Below are positions 14,580 through 24,196 of a DNA stretch of 24,750 bases, in pieces. Each line of letters opens with the position of its first letter. Position 1 is the stretch's first letter. The translations under genes were made by a program, and so were the position numbers. This DNA is from JBOHUC01 sp050733935 (GTDB lineage: Bacteria > Eisenbacteria > RBG-16-71-46 > DASYSL01). The notes under the pieces are model-generated. The model was not told the origin of the DNA, ran no database searches, and was given only the letters and a program-made list of their open reading frames with translations. Where the stretch lies: contig JBOHUC010000050.1 of the NCBI GenBank assembly GCA_050733935.1, forward strand, positions 1 to 24,750. The letters run 5' to 3'.

Positions 14580-16853
14580 CTAGCGACGCCCTCCGCCGCC
14601 CCGGCCGCCGCCGCCGCGACCACCGCCGCGGCTCCCGCCGCCATAGCCGCCACGGCTCCCGCTGTAGCCGCCGCTGGCGCCGTTCCGCCGCGCCTGCGAA
14701 TCGCGATTCATGCCGCTTGACCCCGAATTCTTCCACTGGCCGCCGTCGCGTGACTGCCAGTTTCCCTGGTTCGTCTGGCGATGGACGTTTCCGTTCCGGT
14801 CCCCGTAGACGTTGTTCGGGCCCTTCGCGGTCCGATCCATCTTCTGGGCGTTCGCCCCGCGCTGCTTGTCGCTCGAGGCGACCCGATCCCTGTTCTGGCC
14901 TCCGTTGTAGAGATTGTTATTGGAGGGGAGCTGCGAGGCACTCGCGCCACCGCGTCCCCCGGCGGGGAGCTGAGAGGCACCGCCGGAGCCGCCAATGCCG
15001 CCGGGTCCACCGACGCCGCCTGCTCCACCCACACCGCCGACTCCACCGACTCCGCCGACTCCACCCACTCCACCGACGCCCCCGACTCCGCCGACACCGC
15101 CCACTCCACCGACGCCGCCGACGCCACCGATTCCGCCCACTCCTCCAACGCCACCGACGCCGCCGGGACGGTATCCGCCGGGCGGATAGGCGGGGTGATA
15201 ATAGCCGCCGTAGCCGTAGTGGCCGTAATGGCCGCCATGCCAGTACATGCCGTGCCACATCGCGGCACCCATCATCATGAAGCCCATGCTCCACGCGAAT
15301 CCCATTCCCCATCCGTAGTACGGCGTGTAGCCGACGTGCATGCCGTAGGTCATGGCATAGGGGTAATAGACCGCTCCCCAGTAGGGCGGGTAGTGCCAGC
15401 CCGTGCCGTAGATCGGAACGCCGTACCAGGGATACGACCACATGTAGCCGGGGGTGTAGCCGACGTAGACGACCTGGGGTGTGGACTCGTAGACCTCGAC
15501 GTAGCTCGTGTTGTAGACCGGCTCCGACGCCGGGATCTTCTTGATCTCGTCCATCGGGACGTCATCCGCCACCTTGAATGGACCCTTGGGCTTGTCGGAG
15601 ACGAACCACACGCCGTCGTCGCATCCGTAGTACTTGTTGTCGATCTTGAGCACCTGCGCCCCGGTGTTGGTCGCGTATTCGATCTTCGTGCCATCGATCT
15701 TCTTGAACTTGGGATCGCCGTCGTACGTCACTTCGAACTTGGCTTTGCTGCGCTCGATGGCCGCGGTCTGCGGAACGTACGAGTCGAGCACCGCCTCTTC
15801 GGCTTCCGGGGTGCCCGCGACGGAGACACGGGCGTTCGCCAAGGCGGACGCGGGCGGGATGTCCTGGAACGGCTTCGGCAGCTGGTCCGGCCGGACGATC
15901 TTCCAGGGGCCGGCGAGGCTCGCTCCCTCGAACCATCTCCCGGAAATCAAGACGAACACCTTCCCGCTCGAGACCTCGCGGATCACCTTCGATTCCGTGT
16001 TCGTGATGTAGAGAAGCTCGCCCTTTCCGATCGGCTCCCACTTCGGCGGGCCGCTGGTGCAGATGAGCTCCGTCGGCTCGGTGGCCACGACGAGCTTCGG
16101 CGGAGGATTGGGGGCGGGAGTCGAGGTCGTGTCCTTGGGAACGATCTTCGTGATGTCGGCGGGGGGCTTCGCGTTCGCCGTCCACGGGCCCATCGGATCC
16201 TTTGCGCTGTACCAGATCTTCCCGCCGCTCAGGTAATACGTGCCGGTCTTCTTCTCCTTGACCACGGCGAAAATGCAATTCGCGACGTACTCGTAGTCCT
16301 TGGAATTCGGGACGGCGAGCGTGCGCGGCTCGCCGTCGTAGAGCACGAGCTCCGACAATTCCTCGGTCACGATGATCTTCGGCGGATCGTGCTTCAATCC
16401 CTCGAGGCTCTTCCGCTCGACATCGGCCGTCGCGAGGCTCGCCTTCAAACGCTCGAGCGAGATCGGAATACCGGTCGTCGGGAGAAGGGAGGTGACGAGA
16501 GCGGTGAACTCGCGCTCCTTTTCGTCGGTGCTCTCCGGCCAGCGGGCCTCGGTCACCTTGATGTCGCGCAGCAGGGCGGTGCCGGCATCGCGATCCGTGT
16601 CGACCCTGCCCGTGAACCAGACCACTCCGAACACCGGGTTCGTCTTGCCGGCCTGGAGCAGGGACATCGCACACCGGGCCTCGAGAATGTTGTTCTTAAA
16701 CGTCTCCGGCTGGGGCTGATAGACCGTGAGAATGCCCTTCGGCGTGTTCATCTCCCGCGGCCAGGTCCGGTCCTGCGCGAGAGCGGAGATCGGCGACGAG
16801 AGGAAGATCAGGATGAGGCTCTTCGCGATGAGGCGCTGGGCCGTGCGATGCAT
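14580..16853 (-). CDS. Secreted modular protein with three tandem repeats, aromatic belt, GGV repeats and RGG tail
   Basis: A 757-aa protein. ATG 16853 has GGAGG 7 nt upstream and opens a signal peptide (LILIFLSSPISALAQ). Residues 158-238, 252-333 and 371-441 are three related modules of about 75 residues. Each has a [YS][DG]G-x-P opening, a strand near Y-x-x-N, and a closing [IRV]W[FY]-x(6)-GP[WF]. Residues about 453-560 are extremely rich in Tyr, Trp, Met, Gly and His (WSYPWYGVPIYGTGWHYPPY and onward). Residues 564-623 are about 20 GGV-type triplets. The tail (624-757) is polar, Asn/Gln/Arg-rich, and ends in RGG repeats. The layout resembles proteins annotated as carbohydrate-binding family V/XII; the function is unknown. 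It converges on the PPC gene and has its own promoter at 16900-16928. Confidence 0.78.
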   Translation of the reverse strand: MHRTAQRLIAKSLILIFLSSPISALAQDRTWPREMNTPKGILTVYQPQPETFKNNILEARCAMSLLQAGKTNPVFGVVWFTGRVDTDRDAGTALLRDIKVTEARWPESTDEKEREFTALVTSLLPTTGIPISLERLKASLATADVERKSLEGLKHDPPKIIVTEELSELVLYDGEPRTLAVPNSKDYEYVANCIFAVVKEKKTGTYYLSGGKIWYSAKDPMGPWTANAKPPADITKIVPKDTTSTPAPNPPPKLVVATEPTELICTSGPPKWEPIGKGELLYITNTESKVIREVSSGKVFVLISGRWFEGASLAGPWKIVRPDQLPKPFQDIPPASALANARVSVAGTPEAEEAVLDSYVPQTAAIERSKAKFEVTYDGDPKFKKIDGTKIEYATNTGAQVLKIDNKYYGCDDGVWFVSDKPKGPFKVADDVPMDEIKKIPASEPVYNTSYVEVYESTPQVVYVGYTPGYMWSYPWYGVPIYGTGWHYPPYWGAVYYPYAMTYGMHVGYTPYYGWGMGFAWSMGFMMMGAAMWHGMYWHGGHYGHYGYGGYYHPAYPPGGYRPGGVGGVGGVGGIGGVGGVGGVGGVGGVGGVGGVGGVGGVGGVGGVGGAGGVGGPGGIGGSGGASQLPAGGRGGASASQLPSNNNLYNGGQNRDRVASSDKQRGANAQKMDRTAKGPNNVYGDRNGNVHRQTNQGNWQSRDGGQWKNSGSSGMNRDSQARRNGASGGYSGSRGGYGGGSRGGGRGGGGRGGGGRR
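14985..15164 (-). repeat. In-frame 9-bp tandem repeat encoding (GGV)n
   Basis: About 20 imperfect copies of a 9-bp unit encode Gly-Gly-Val, with Ile, Ala, Pro or Ser variants at the ends. The copies differ at synonymous third positions (GGC/GGT/GGA), so the array is protein-selected rather than freshly expanded. Slippage would change length in whole triplets without breaking the frame. Confidence 0.9.
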
Positions 16854-16899
16854 CTCGGTTCCTCCGCTCCGTGGGGAAAGGCGGTCGTCCGGGGACCGC

Positions 16900-16928
16900 A
16901 GTGTAAGCGAAGCGACGTTCCGGGTCAC
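16900..16928 (-). promoter_or_regulatory. Promoter for the modular secreted protein
   Basis: On the minus strand, GTGACC (16928-16923) and TACACT (16905-16900) are 17 bp apart, each matching the sigma70 consensus at four of six positions. The -10 ends 47 nt from the ATG at 16853. The -10 hexamer and this distance are identical to those upstream of the cyclophilin gene. Confidence 0.5.
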
Positions 16929-17006
16929 CGGGCGTTCGTAAGGACCGATTCCCGGCCTGGCGGCGTTGTCCCTTCGGAGGGCATTTCCTCGCACCCCGGA
17001 GGACCC

Positions 17007-17294
17007 ATGACGGAGCTCACGACGCTCGACGAGTTTCGGGCCGCCGCACGGCCCGGCATCTGGATCACGGTCACCGGCATGGCGAGCGGCACCCACATCC
17101 ACGAGGCCGCGTGTCCGGTGCTGAAAGAGGAGGAGTTCCTCGCGCGAGTCGTTCAGGAGGGCGCGCCGTCGGGCCGCTACTACGCGACCCCCCGGCTCGA
17201 GGAGGCCATGCGAATGTTCGGAGAGGTCCTGTGCGTCCCCTGTCGGAAGCGCCTCGGCCGGGGCGGGATCGCCGCCGGCCGAGGGAATCGCTGA
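17007..17294 (+). CDS. Small hypothetical protein with HxH...C...CxxC candidate metal site
   Basis: 95 aa, starting at ATG 17007 with GGAGG 5 nt upstream. I do not recognise the family. THIHEAACP (His30, His32, Cys36) and LCVPC (Cys76, Cys79) resemble the pattern H-x(3)-C-P...C-x(2)-C seen in small zinc-binding modules, with a Leu/Glu-rich helix (PRLEEAMRMFGEV) between them. There is no signal peptide, so it is probably cytoplasmic. It diverges from the modular secreted protein gene (153-bp gap) and converges tightly on the cyclophilin gene (7 bp between stops). The open frame extends far upstream, but that part is antisense to the neighbouring gene; the ribosome site fixes the start. Confidence 0.7.
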   Translation: MTELTTLDEFRAAARPGIWITVTGMASGTHIHEAACPVLKEEEFLARVVQEGAPSGRYYATPRLEEAMRMFGEVLCVPCRKRLGRGGIAAGRGNR

Positions 17295-17301
17295 TCCGTC
17301 C

Positions 17302-17955
17302 CTAGAGCTTGCGCTTCTCGATCGTCACCTTCTCGATCACGACCTTGTCGAGCGGATTGTCGCGCGCATCGCGCGGCACGCCGACGATCTTGTCCACCGC
17401 GTCCATCCCTTCGACGACCTGACCGAACACCGAGTACTTGCCGTCGAGAAACGAGGACGGGGCCACGCAGATGAAGAACTGGCACGAGGCGCTGTTCGGA
17501 TCCGAGGCGCGCGCCATCGACACCGTCCCGCGCAGGTGCTTGTTGCTGTTGAACTCGGCCGGGATGTTCGTGCCCGACCCGCCCTGACCGTCGTTCGAGC
17601 GGTCGGCGTCCTTCGAGTTCGGATCGCCGCCCTGGATCATGAAGCCGGGGATGACCCGGTGGAACGTCGTTCCGTTGTAGAACCCTTCGCTCGCGAGCTT
17701 CTTGAAGTTCGCGACGTGCTTCGGGGCGTCCTTGTCGAAGAAGCGGAACACGATCTTGCCCATCGTGGTCTGAAGAACGGCAACGTCCTCGCCGGCCTTC
17801 GCCGCATCCTTCCCGCCGTCCTTGGTGGCAGCGGGTTTCACCGCCGCCTTGTCCGCGGTCTTCGGAGCATCCGCGGCCCCGGCCATCCCTGCCATCCCTG
17901 CGAACATGAGCCATCCTCCTGCGAGCCAGGCAGCCGTCATCCGGGCATTACCCAT
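17302..17955 (-). CDS. Periplasmic cyclophilin-type peptidyl-prolyl cis-trans isomerase
   Basis: A 217-aa protein. A signal peptide (about 1-28, ending MAGAADA) is followed by an Ala/Lys-rich spacer to about 57 and then one cyclophilin domain. The signature FHRVIPGFMIQGGDP gives the catalytic Arg100 with Phe98-His99. Gln108, CQFFICVAP (about 158-166) and YSVFGQVVEGMDAVD complete the active-site groove. The position equivalent to human CypA Trp121 appears to be Tyr174, as in many bacterial, cyclosporin-insensitive forms. ATG 17955 has GGAGG 5-6 nt upstream. It should speed folding of exported proteins and lies beside a second, SurA-like isomerase gene cluster. Its own promoter (18002-18031) separates it from pgeF, 118 bp upstream on the same strand. 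Confidence 0.93.
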   Translation of the reverse strand: MGNARMTAAWLAGGWLMFAGMAGMAGAADAPKTADKAAVKPAATKDGGKDAAKAGEDVAVLQTTMGKIVFRFFDKDAPKHVANFKKLASEGFYNGTTFHRVIPGFMIQGGDPNSKDADRSNDGQGGSGTNIPAEFNSNKHLRGTVSMARASDPNSASCQFFICVAPSSFLDGKYSVFGQVVEGMDAVDKIVGVPRDARDNPLDKVVIEKVTIEKRKL

Positions 17956-18001
17956 CGTTTCCTCCGTTGCGGGCGGGGATTCTCGAGACGTCGACCCGGA
18001 C

Positions 18002-18031
18002 AGTGTATCGGGCCCGCCGGACCGGGGTCAA
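18002..18031 (-). promoter_or_regulatory. Promoter for the cyclophilin gene
   Basis: On the minus strand, TTGACC (18031-18026; five of six) and TACACT (18007-18002; four of six) are 18 bp apart. They lie in the 118-bp gap downstream of pgeF, and the -10 ends 47 nt from ATG 17955. Confidence 0.58.
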
Positions 18032-18073
18032 GAAGCGGTCCTGCAATCGCTTGGCCGTCAACGCGCTGGGGTG

Positions 18074-18871
18074 CTAGACTGCCGTCTCGCGAGCGTCCCG
18101 CCCGCCCGCGCGCTTGAGGATCGCGATCGCCCACAGGCGGCCGGTCCTTCCGCGGTCGCGACGATGCGAGTACCAGCTTCCCGTCCCGCAGGACGTGCAT
18201 TCGTCGAGGCCGCGGACCGAGCCTGGCCAAACACCGCCGGCTTCGAGCCGGCGGCGGACGGCCCGGGCCAGGTCGACGGTCGTGCGTCCGTTCGGGCCCG
18301 TGAGGGCCGCATCCTTGAGACGGATGGCCACGTCGGCACCGACTTCGAAGCAGCACGGACCGATCCGCGGACCGAGCGCGACCTCGAGCTCGGACGGTGC
18401 GATCCCGTGCTGCGAAAGGGATTCGAGCGTTCGTTCGACGACGCCGGCCACGATGCCGCGCCAGCCGGCGTGCACGGCCGCGACGCCACGACCCGAGCGA
18501 TCCCAGGCGAGGAGACCGAGACAGTCGGCGGTGCCGACGACGATTCCGAGGCCGGCCGCACGCGCGACGAGCGCATCTCCGTTGCCGGCGAGACCCGGTC
18601 CGCCGGGAAGGAGAACATGGGCCCCGTGCACCTGGGTCGCGTACGCGACCCGGTCCGCATCGTGGCCGAGAGCTTCGAGAAGCCGGCGGCGGTTCTCGCG
18701 CACGGCGCGCGGATCGTCGCCAACGCCTTCACTCAGATTGAGGGAATCGAAGGGCGGCGGGCTCACGCCGCCGGCCCGCGTGCTGAATGCGGCGACCGGC
18801 GTGAAGGAGCCGTCCGATGCGGGCGCGACCCGGGCATAGCCCGGTTGCGCAGAAAGGAACCAGTCGGGCAT
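18074..18871 (-). CDS. pgeF: PgeF/YfiH family protein (multicopper-laccase-like, peptidoglycan editing / purine nucleoside phosphorylase)
   Basis: A 265-aa protein from ATG 18871 (MPDWF, the usual family N-terminus). FSTRAGGVSPPPFDSLNL and VRENRRRLLEALG are the conserved N-terminal blocks. The metal/catalytic residues are all present: His82 in TQVHGAHV, Cys117 in TADCLGLL (usually ADCxP; Pro is replaced by Gly here) and His134 in VHAGWRG. IGPCCFEVG follows. The family removes mis-incorporated L-Ser from peptidoglycan precursors in E. coli, and other members cleave purine nucleosides. No ribosome site precedes the start. The start codon shares the sequence CATG with the divergent parvulin gene. 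An upstream in-frame extension exists but would lie antisense to that gene. Confidence 0.92.
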   Translation of the reverse strand: MPDWFLSAQPGYARVAPASDGSFTPVAAFSTRAGGVSPPPFDSLNLSEGVGDDPRAVRENRRRLLEALGHDADRVAYATQVHGAHVLLPGGPGLAGNGDALVARAAGLGIVVGTADCLGLLAWDRSGRGVAAVHAGWRGIVAGVVERTLESLSQHGIAPSELEVALGPRIGPCCFEVGADVAIRLKDAALTGPNGRTTVDLARAVRRRLEAGGVWPGSVRGLDECTSCGTGSWYSHRRDRGRTGRLWAIAILKRAGGRDARETAV

Positions 18872-21800
18872 GTCGTTTCGGAGTCTATCAGAGCTTTCGC
18901 ACCGCCGGCGCACGCGGCTCGCGCCGGCCACGCTCCTCTCGTTCACGTGTTTCATTCTGGCCGCCGCGATCGCGGTGACCGCGGGGCTCACCGGCCTTGC
19001 GGATCTCGCGCGCGGACAGAGCCCTCCGCCATCCCCGACGAAAGCGCCCGGTTCCGGAGCGAAACCGGCTGCGAGCCGTCCCGCGCCCGATCCGGTCATT
19101 GCACGCGTGCAACGCGAATCGATCCTGCTTTCCGAAGTCGAGGCGCGCCGCAAGCGGAACATGGAAGCCTACGAGCGCGCGACCGGGAACGAGGTCCCGG
19201 GCGGCTACGAGCTCTACTTCCTGCGTGCGGCGACGGAGGAGGCCGTGCGTGAGCGGCTCATCCGCAGGGACGGCGAAGCGCGCGGCATCCGCGTGAGCGA
19301 CGCGTCCGCCGAGTCGCTCATGAAGCTCGACTCGTACTTCCAGACAGGGGGGAAGTTCGACGCGGCCAAGTTCGAAACCTATCGCACGCAGAATCCCAAG
19401 TCGTTCACCGACGCACGCACCCAGGCGAGGAATTATCTCCTCTACCTCGCCTCTGCCCGGAGCCTCGAGACGCGCTTCGCACCCGATGCGGCCACGATCG
19501 AAAGCCACTGGATCGCGCGCGGAAGCAAGGTGCGCGTGCGTTACGCCCTCGTCTCCGAGGCGCACTACGACGGCGAGCTCGACCCGACCGACGAAGAGCT
19601 GCGCGCCTACTACGAGCGCACGAAGGAAGACTACGCGACGCCCGCCGTGGTGTTCGTCTCGACGCTCGGCGTCAGCCCTGCCTCGGCCACGCCGGAAGGA
19701 AACGAGGCGGCGCGCACGCAGGCGAGTGCCCTCTTGCGCGCGGCCGAGTCCGGGACCCCGTTCGACTCGCTTGCGATCCGGCCCGGCGTCACGCGCGGCA
19801 CCGCGAGCTGGCAGGCGGGACAGCCGCGCGGCGTCTTCGAAGCCGATACGGCTCTCGCGCGCGTGGCCACGGGCTCCGCGCCCGGACGCGTGCTCCCGCG
19901 GGTCGTCACCACTCCGGAGGGCTTCGGGATCGCGCGCGTCGATCGCGTGAATCCACGCGTCGAGCGACCTCTCCACGACGTTGCGGTGGACGTGCGCGCA
20001 CGCTGGCGGGGCGAGAAGATGCGCGAGCGCGCGACCGCCGAGGCGCGTCGCTACTACGACGCGCACCCGGATTCGTTCCGCACGCGCGCGTGGAACGTGC
20101 GCTGGGCGACCGTCGACTCCGCGCGCGTCCGGCCCAAGACGCCGTCGGAGAAAGAGCTGCGCGCGTGGTTCGAGACGCGGAAGAACGAATTCGCCCGACT
20201 CGACCCGTCGGGCTCGGGCATTCAGCTCCAGAGCTTCGAGGAGGCGCGTCCCCGGGTCGAGGAACGCTGGCGGAACGAGCGTCTCGGGCTCGAAGCGCGG
20301 CGGCTCGCCGACGAGCTTGCAGTCGCCTGGAGCAAGGGCAAGGATCCGAAGGCCGCGAGCGACGCCGTGACGATCGGCGGTCCCGCGTGGCTCGCGGAAG
20401 GCGGCGCGATCCCCGCCGGGCTTCCTCCCGGGCTCGCGGACTCCGCCCGGACCCTGACCCCCGAGCGGCGCGCTCTCGTCACGGGTGCGCCGGGGGGCTT
20501 CGCTGTCGTCGGGGTCGTGCGCCGCACGGACAACGAACAGGTCGCGTTCGAGACGGTCGCTCCGATCATCGAAACGCGTCTGGGCGCCGAGCAGGCCGAG
20601 ACCGAGCGGCGCGAGGCGCGCACCTGGTTCGAGACCGTGCGCGATCGCTACCGCACGGGACCGGGCTACGCGATCGGCTATGCCACGGCAGCACCGCCTC
20701 CGGTCGCGACCGTGGACGTGCCGGGCTCGACCATCGAGCGCTACTACCGGGAGCACGGCGACGAGTACGGGACGCCGCCCGAGGTACACGTGCGGCACAT
20801 CTTGGTCGGAACCCAGGGGCGGACGGAGGCCGACGCGCAGGCGCTCGCGCGCACGCTGCTCTCCAAGGCGCGAAGCGGCGAGGATTTCGCATCGCTCGCC
20901 GCGCAGTACTCGGAGGATCCCGGATCGAAGGACAAGGGCGGCGACCTCGGATGGCTCAAGCGGGGCGCGACCGTCCCGGAGTTCGACCGCGCGGCGTTCA
21001 GCCTGACCCGCGCCCGGCAGATCACGGGCCCGGTCAAGACCGAGTACGGCTATCACATCCTGCAGCTCCTGGAGCGCCGCGAGGGAACCGTGCCGCCGTT
21101 CGCGGACGTCCGCGGCGAGATCGGAGCGAAGCTCGCGGCCCAGTACGCCGACACGCTCGCGCGCCAGAAGGCCGAGAATTTGAGACGCGATGCGCGGAGC
21201 TACGACGACCTCATCCGGATCGCGGGCGAGCGCAGAATCACGACGGCGCTCGTTCGCTGGTACGACGGTCTGCCGCTCGTCGGCCCGGCCACGCTCGATG
21301 TCGTGCGCGCGGACGCGCCCGGTGTTTCTCCGCGCGGACTCTTCCCGCGCGCGTACCGCTATCTGGATCAGGGCTACGCGGTCGTGGCCCTCGATTCGAT
21401 CATGCCGGCGCGCGCGCTCGAGTTCGAGGAGATCGAAGGCCGCGTCATCGCCGACTGGAAGCAGGAGCGCCGTCTCGCCGCCGCCCGCGCGCGCGCGGAC
21501 AAGATCTCCGCCGATCTGGCCGCGGGGCGGCCGTGGTCCGAGGCGCTGGCGACCGCCGGGGGCAGCATGGAATCCGAGCTCCTCGCGCGCGGCGATGGCC
21601 TGCCGCAGGTGGGAGCGGTCCCGGGGCTCGATTCGCTCCTCTTCGGCCCGGGCGCCGACACGATTGCCGTCGGAAGCTGGGGCCGAGTGCCGACTCCTCG
21701 CGGCGAGCTCTTCCTGCAGGTGATCGAGCGTCAACCGCCGGATCCGACGACCGCGGCGCGCGACCGCCAGAACGTGCGCGATCTCATCGTCGCGCGAAGG

Positions 21801-21896
21801 CTCTACGAGTACACCGAGAACCTGCGCAAGCAGTACACGGTCGAAGTCCTGCGCCCCGATCTCGCGGAGCGCATTCCCGCACCGCCGATCCTCTGA
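18870..21896 (+). CDS. Large SurA/PpiD-like parvulin-type peptidyl-prolyl isomerase
   Basis: 1008 aa, about twice the size of SurA or PpiD. An N-terminal hydrophobic segment (about 20-48) acts as a signal or anchor and is followed by a Pro/Ala spacer. A SurA-N-like helical region spans about 70-220 (VIARVQRESILLSEVEARRK). A degenerate parvulin copy lies at about 243-375. An intact PPIC domain lies at about 638-735 with VRHILVGT, DFASLAAQYSEDPGSKDKGGDLGWL and GYHILQLLERREG. The C-terminal 270 residues are helical and unassigned. It should be a periplasmic or inner-membrane chaperone for outer-membrane proteins. Only a poorly placed AAGGA lies upstream. The gene is followed 12 bp later by the small gene coupled to mutL, so it likely heads the mutL-miaA operon. 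Confidence 0.88.
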   Translation: MSFRSLSELSHRRRTRLAPATLLSFTCFILAAAIAVTAGLTGLADLARGQSPPPSPTKAPGSGAKPAASRPAPDPVIARVQRESILLSEVEARRKRNMEAYERATGNEVPGGYELYFLRAATEEAVRERLIRRDGEARGIRVSDASAESLMKLDSYFQTGGKFDAAKFETYRTQNPKSFTDARTQARNYLLYLASARSLETRFAPDAATIESHWIARGSKVRVRYALVSEAHYDGELDPTDEELRAYYERTKEDYATPAVVFVSTLGVSPASATPEGNEAARTQASALLRAAESGTPFDSLAIRPGVTRGTASWQAGQPRGVFEADTALARVATGSAPGRVLPRVVTTPEGFGIARVDRVNPRVERPLHDVAVDVRARWRGEKMRERATAEARRYYDAHPDSFRTRAWNVRWATVDSARVRPKTPSEKELRAWFETRKNEFARLDPSGSGIQLQSFEEARPRVEERWRNERLGLEARRLADELAVAWSKGKDPKAASDAVTIGGPAWLAEGGAIPAGLPPGLADSARTLTPERRALVTGAPGGFAVVGVVRRTDNEQVAFETVAPIIETRLGAEQAETERREARTWFETVRDRYRTGPGYAIGYATAAPPPVATVDVPGSTIERYYREHGDEYGTPPEVHVRHILVGTQGRTEADAQALARTLLSKARSGEDFASLAAQYSEDPGSKDKGGDLGWLKRGATVPEFDRAAFSLTRARQITGPVKTEYGYHILQLLERREGTVPPFADVRGEIGAKLAAQYADTLARQKAENLRRDARSYDDLIRIAGERRITTALVRWYDGLPLVGPATLDVVRADAPGVSPRGLFPRAYRYLDQGYAVVALDSIMPARALEFEEIEGRVIADWKQERRLAAARARADKISADLAAGRPWSEALATAGGSMESELLARGDGLPQVGAVPGLDSLLFGPGADTIAVGSWGRVPTPRGELFLQVIERQPPDPTTAARDRQNVRDLIVARRLYEYTENLRKQYTVEVLRPDLAERIPAPPIL

Positions 21897-21908
21897 CCCG
21901 GAGGAACC

Positions 21909-22267
21909 ATGGACGGTGAAGCCCGAGCCCGGCTCCGCGTGGCGATCGTCGACCTCGACGCCGACGCGCTCGACGCACTCCCCGGCACGCTCGCGCACGC
22001 GGACGTGCCGTGGCCGGACGTGCGGCTCGTGATCGCTGCCGACCGGTCCTCGGCCCTCTGGCGCTGGGCGCGCCTTGCGGGAGTGCCGCGCGCGGGAGAA
22101 GTCGCGGCCCTCGCGGACGTGGTCGTCGATCTCGTCGTCGTCGACGCGACGAGTCCCCGGCGATCGTCGGTCGTCGAGCTCGCGGCCGTGCTGGGAGCCA
22201 TCGTGATCCCGCACTCCTCGGCCTCCGCGCGCTCCGCTGCGCCCCTGGCACCGTCCGGGCCTCGCTC

Positions 22268-22271
<4 letters not shown>
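21909..22271 (+). CDS. Small Rossmann-like protein of unknown function, coupled to mutL
   Basis: 120 aa with a strong GGAGG site before ATG 21909. LRVAIVDLDADALDAL, then VRLVIAADRSSALWRWARLAG, then VVVDLVVVDATSPRRSSVVELAAVLGAIVI shows alternating strands and helices like a Rossmann or receiver-type fold. Similar strings occur in nucleotide-binding domains attached to some sensor kinases, but there is no GxGxxG loop or phospho-acceptor signature that would settle it. There is no signal peptide. The last residues are Ser/Pro-rich. Its stop overlaps the mutL start (GTGA), which implies co-translation with the mismatch repair protein. I do not recognise the gene. Confidence 0.7.

Positions 22272-24192
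<1,921 letters not shown>

Positions 24193-24196
<4 letters not shown>

Noticed and set aside
14985..15164. CRISPR-like or satellite array
   Set aside because: The repeats are contiguous 9-bp in-frame codon triplets without spacers and sit inside a coding gene.
14781..17006. Upstream extension of the small protein at 17007 to 837 aa
   Set aside because: The extension is antisense to the modular secreted protein. The real start is fixed by GGAGG before ATG 17007.
18066..18078. GCTAGACT resembling the -10 seen before the S55 gene
   Set aside because: On inspection the TAG is the pgeF stop codon on the opposite strand, and no gene starts just downstream on the plus strand.
18888..22214. An 1108-codon minus-strand open frame
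   Set aside because: It lies wholly opposite the parvulin gene and its neighbour. It is Arg-rich low-complexity sequence with no signal, motif or ribosome site.
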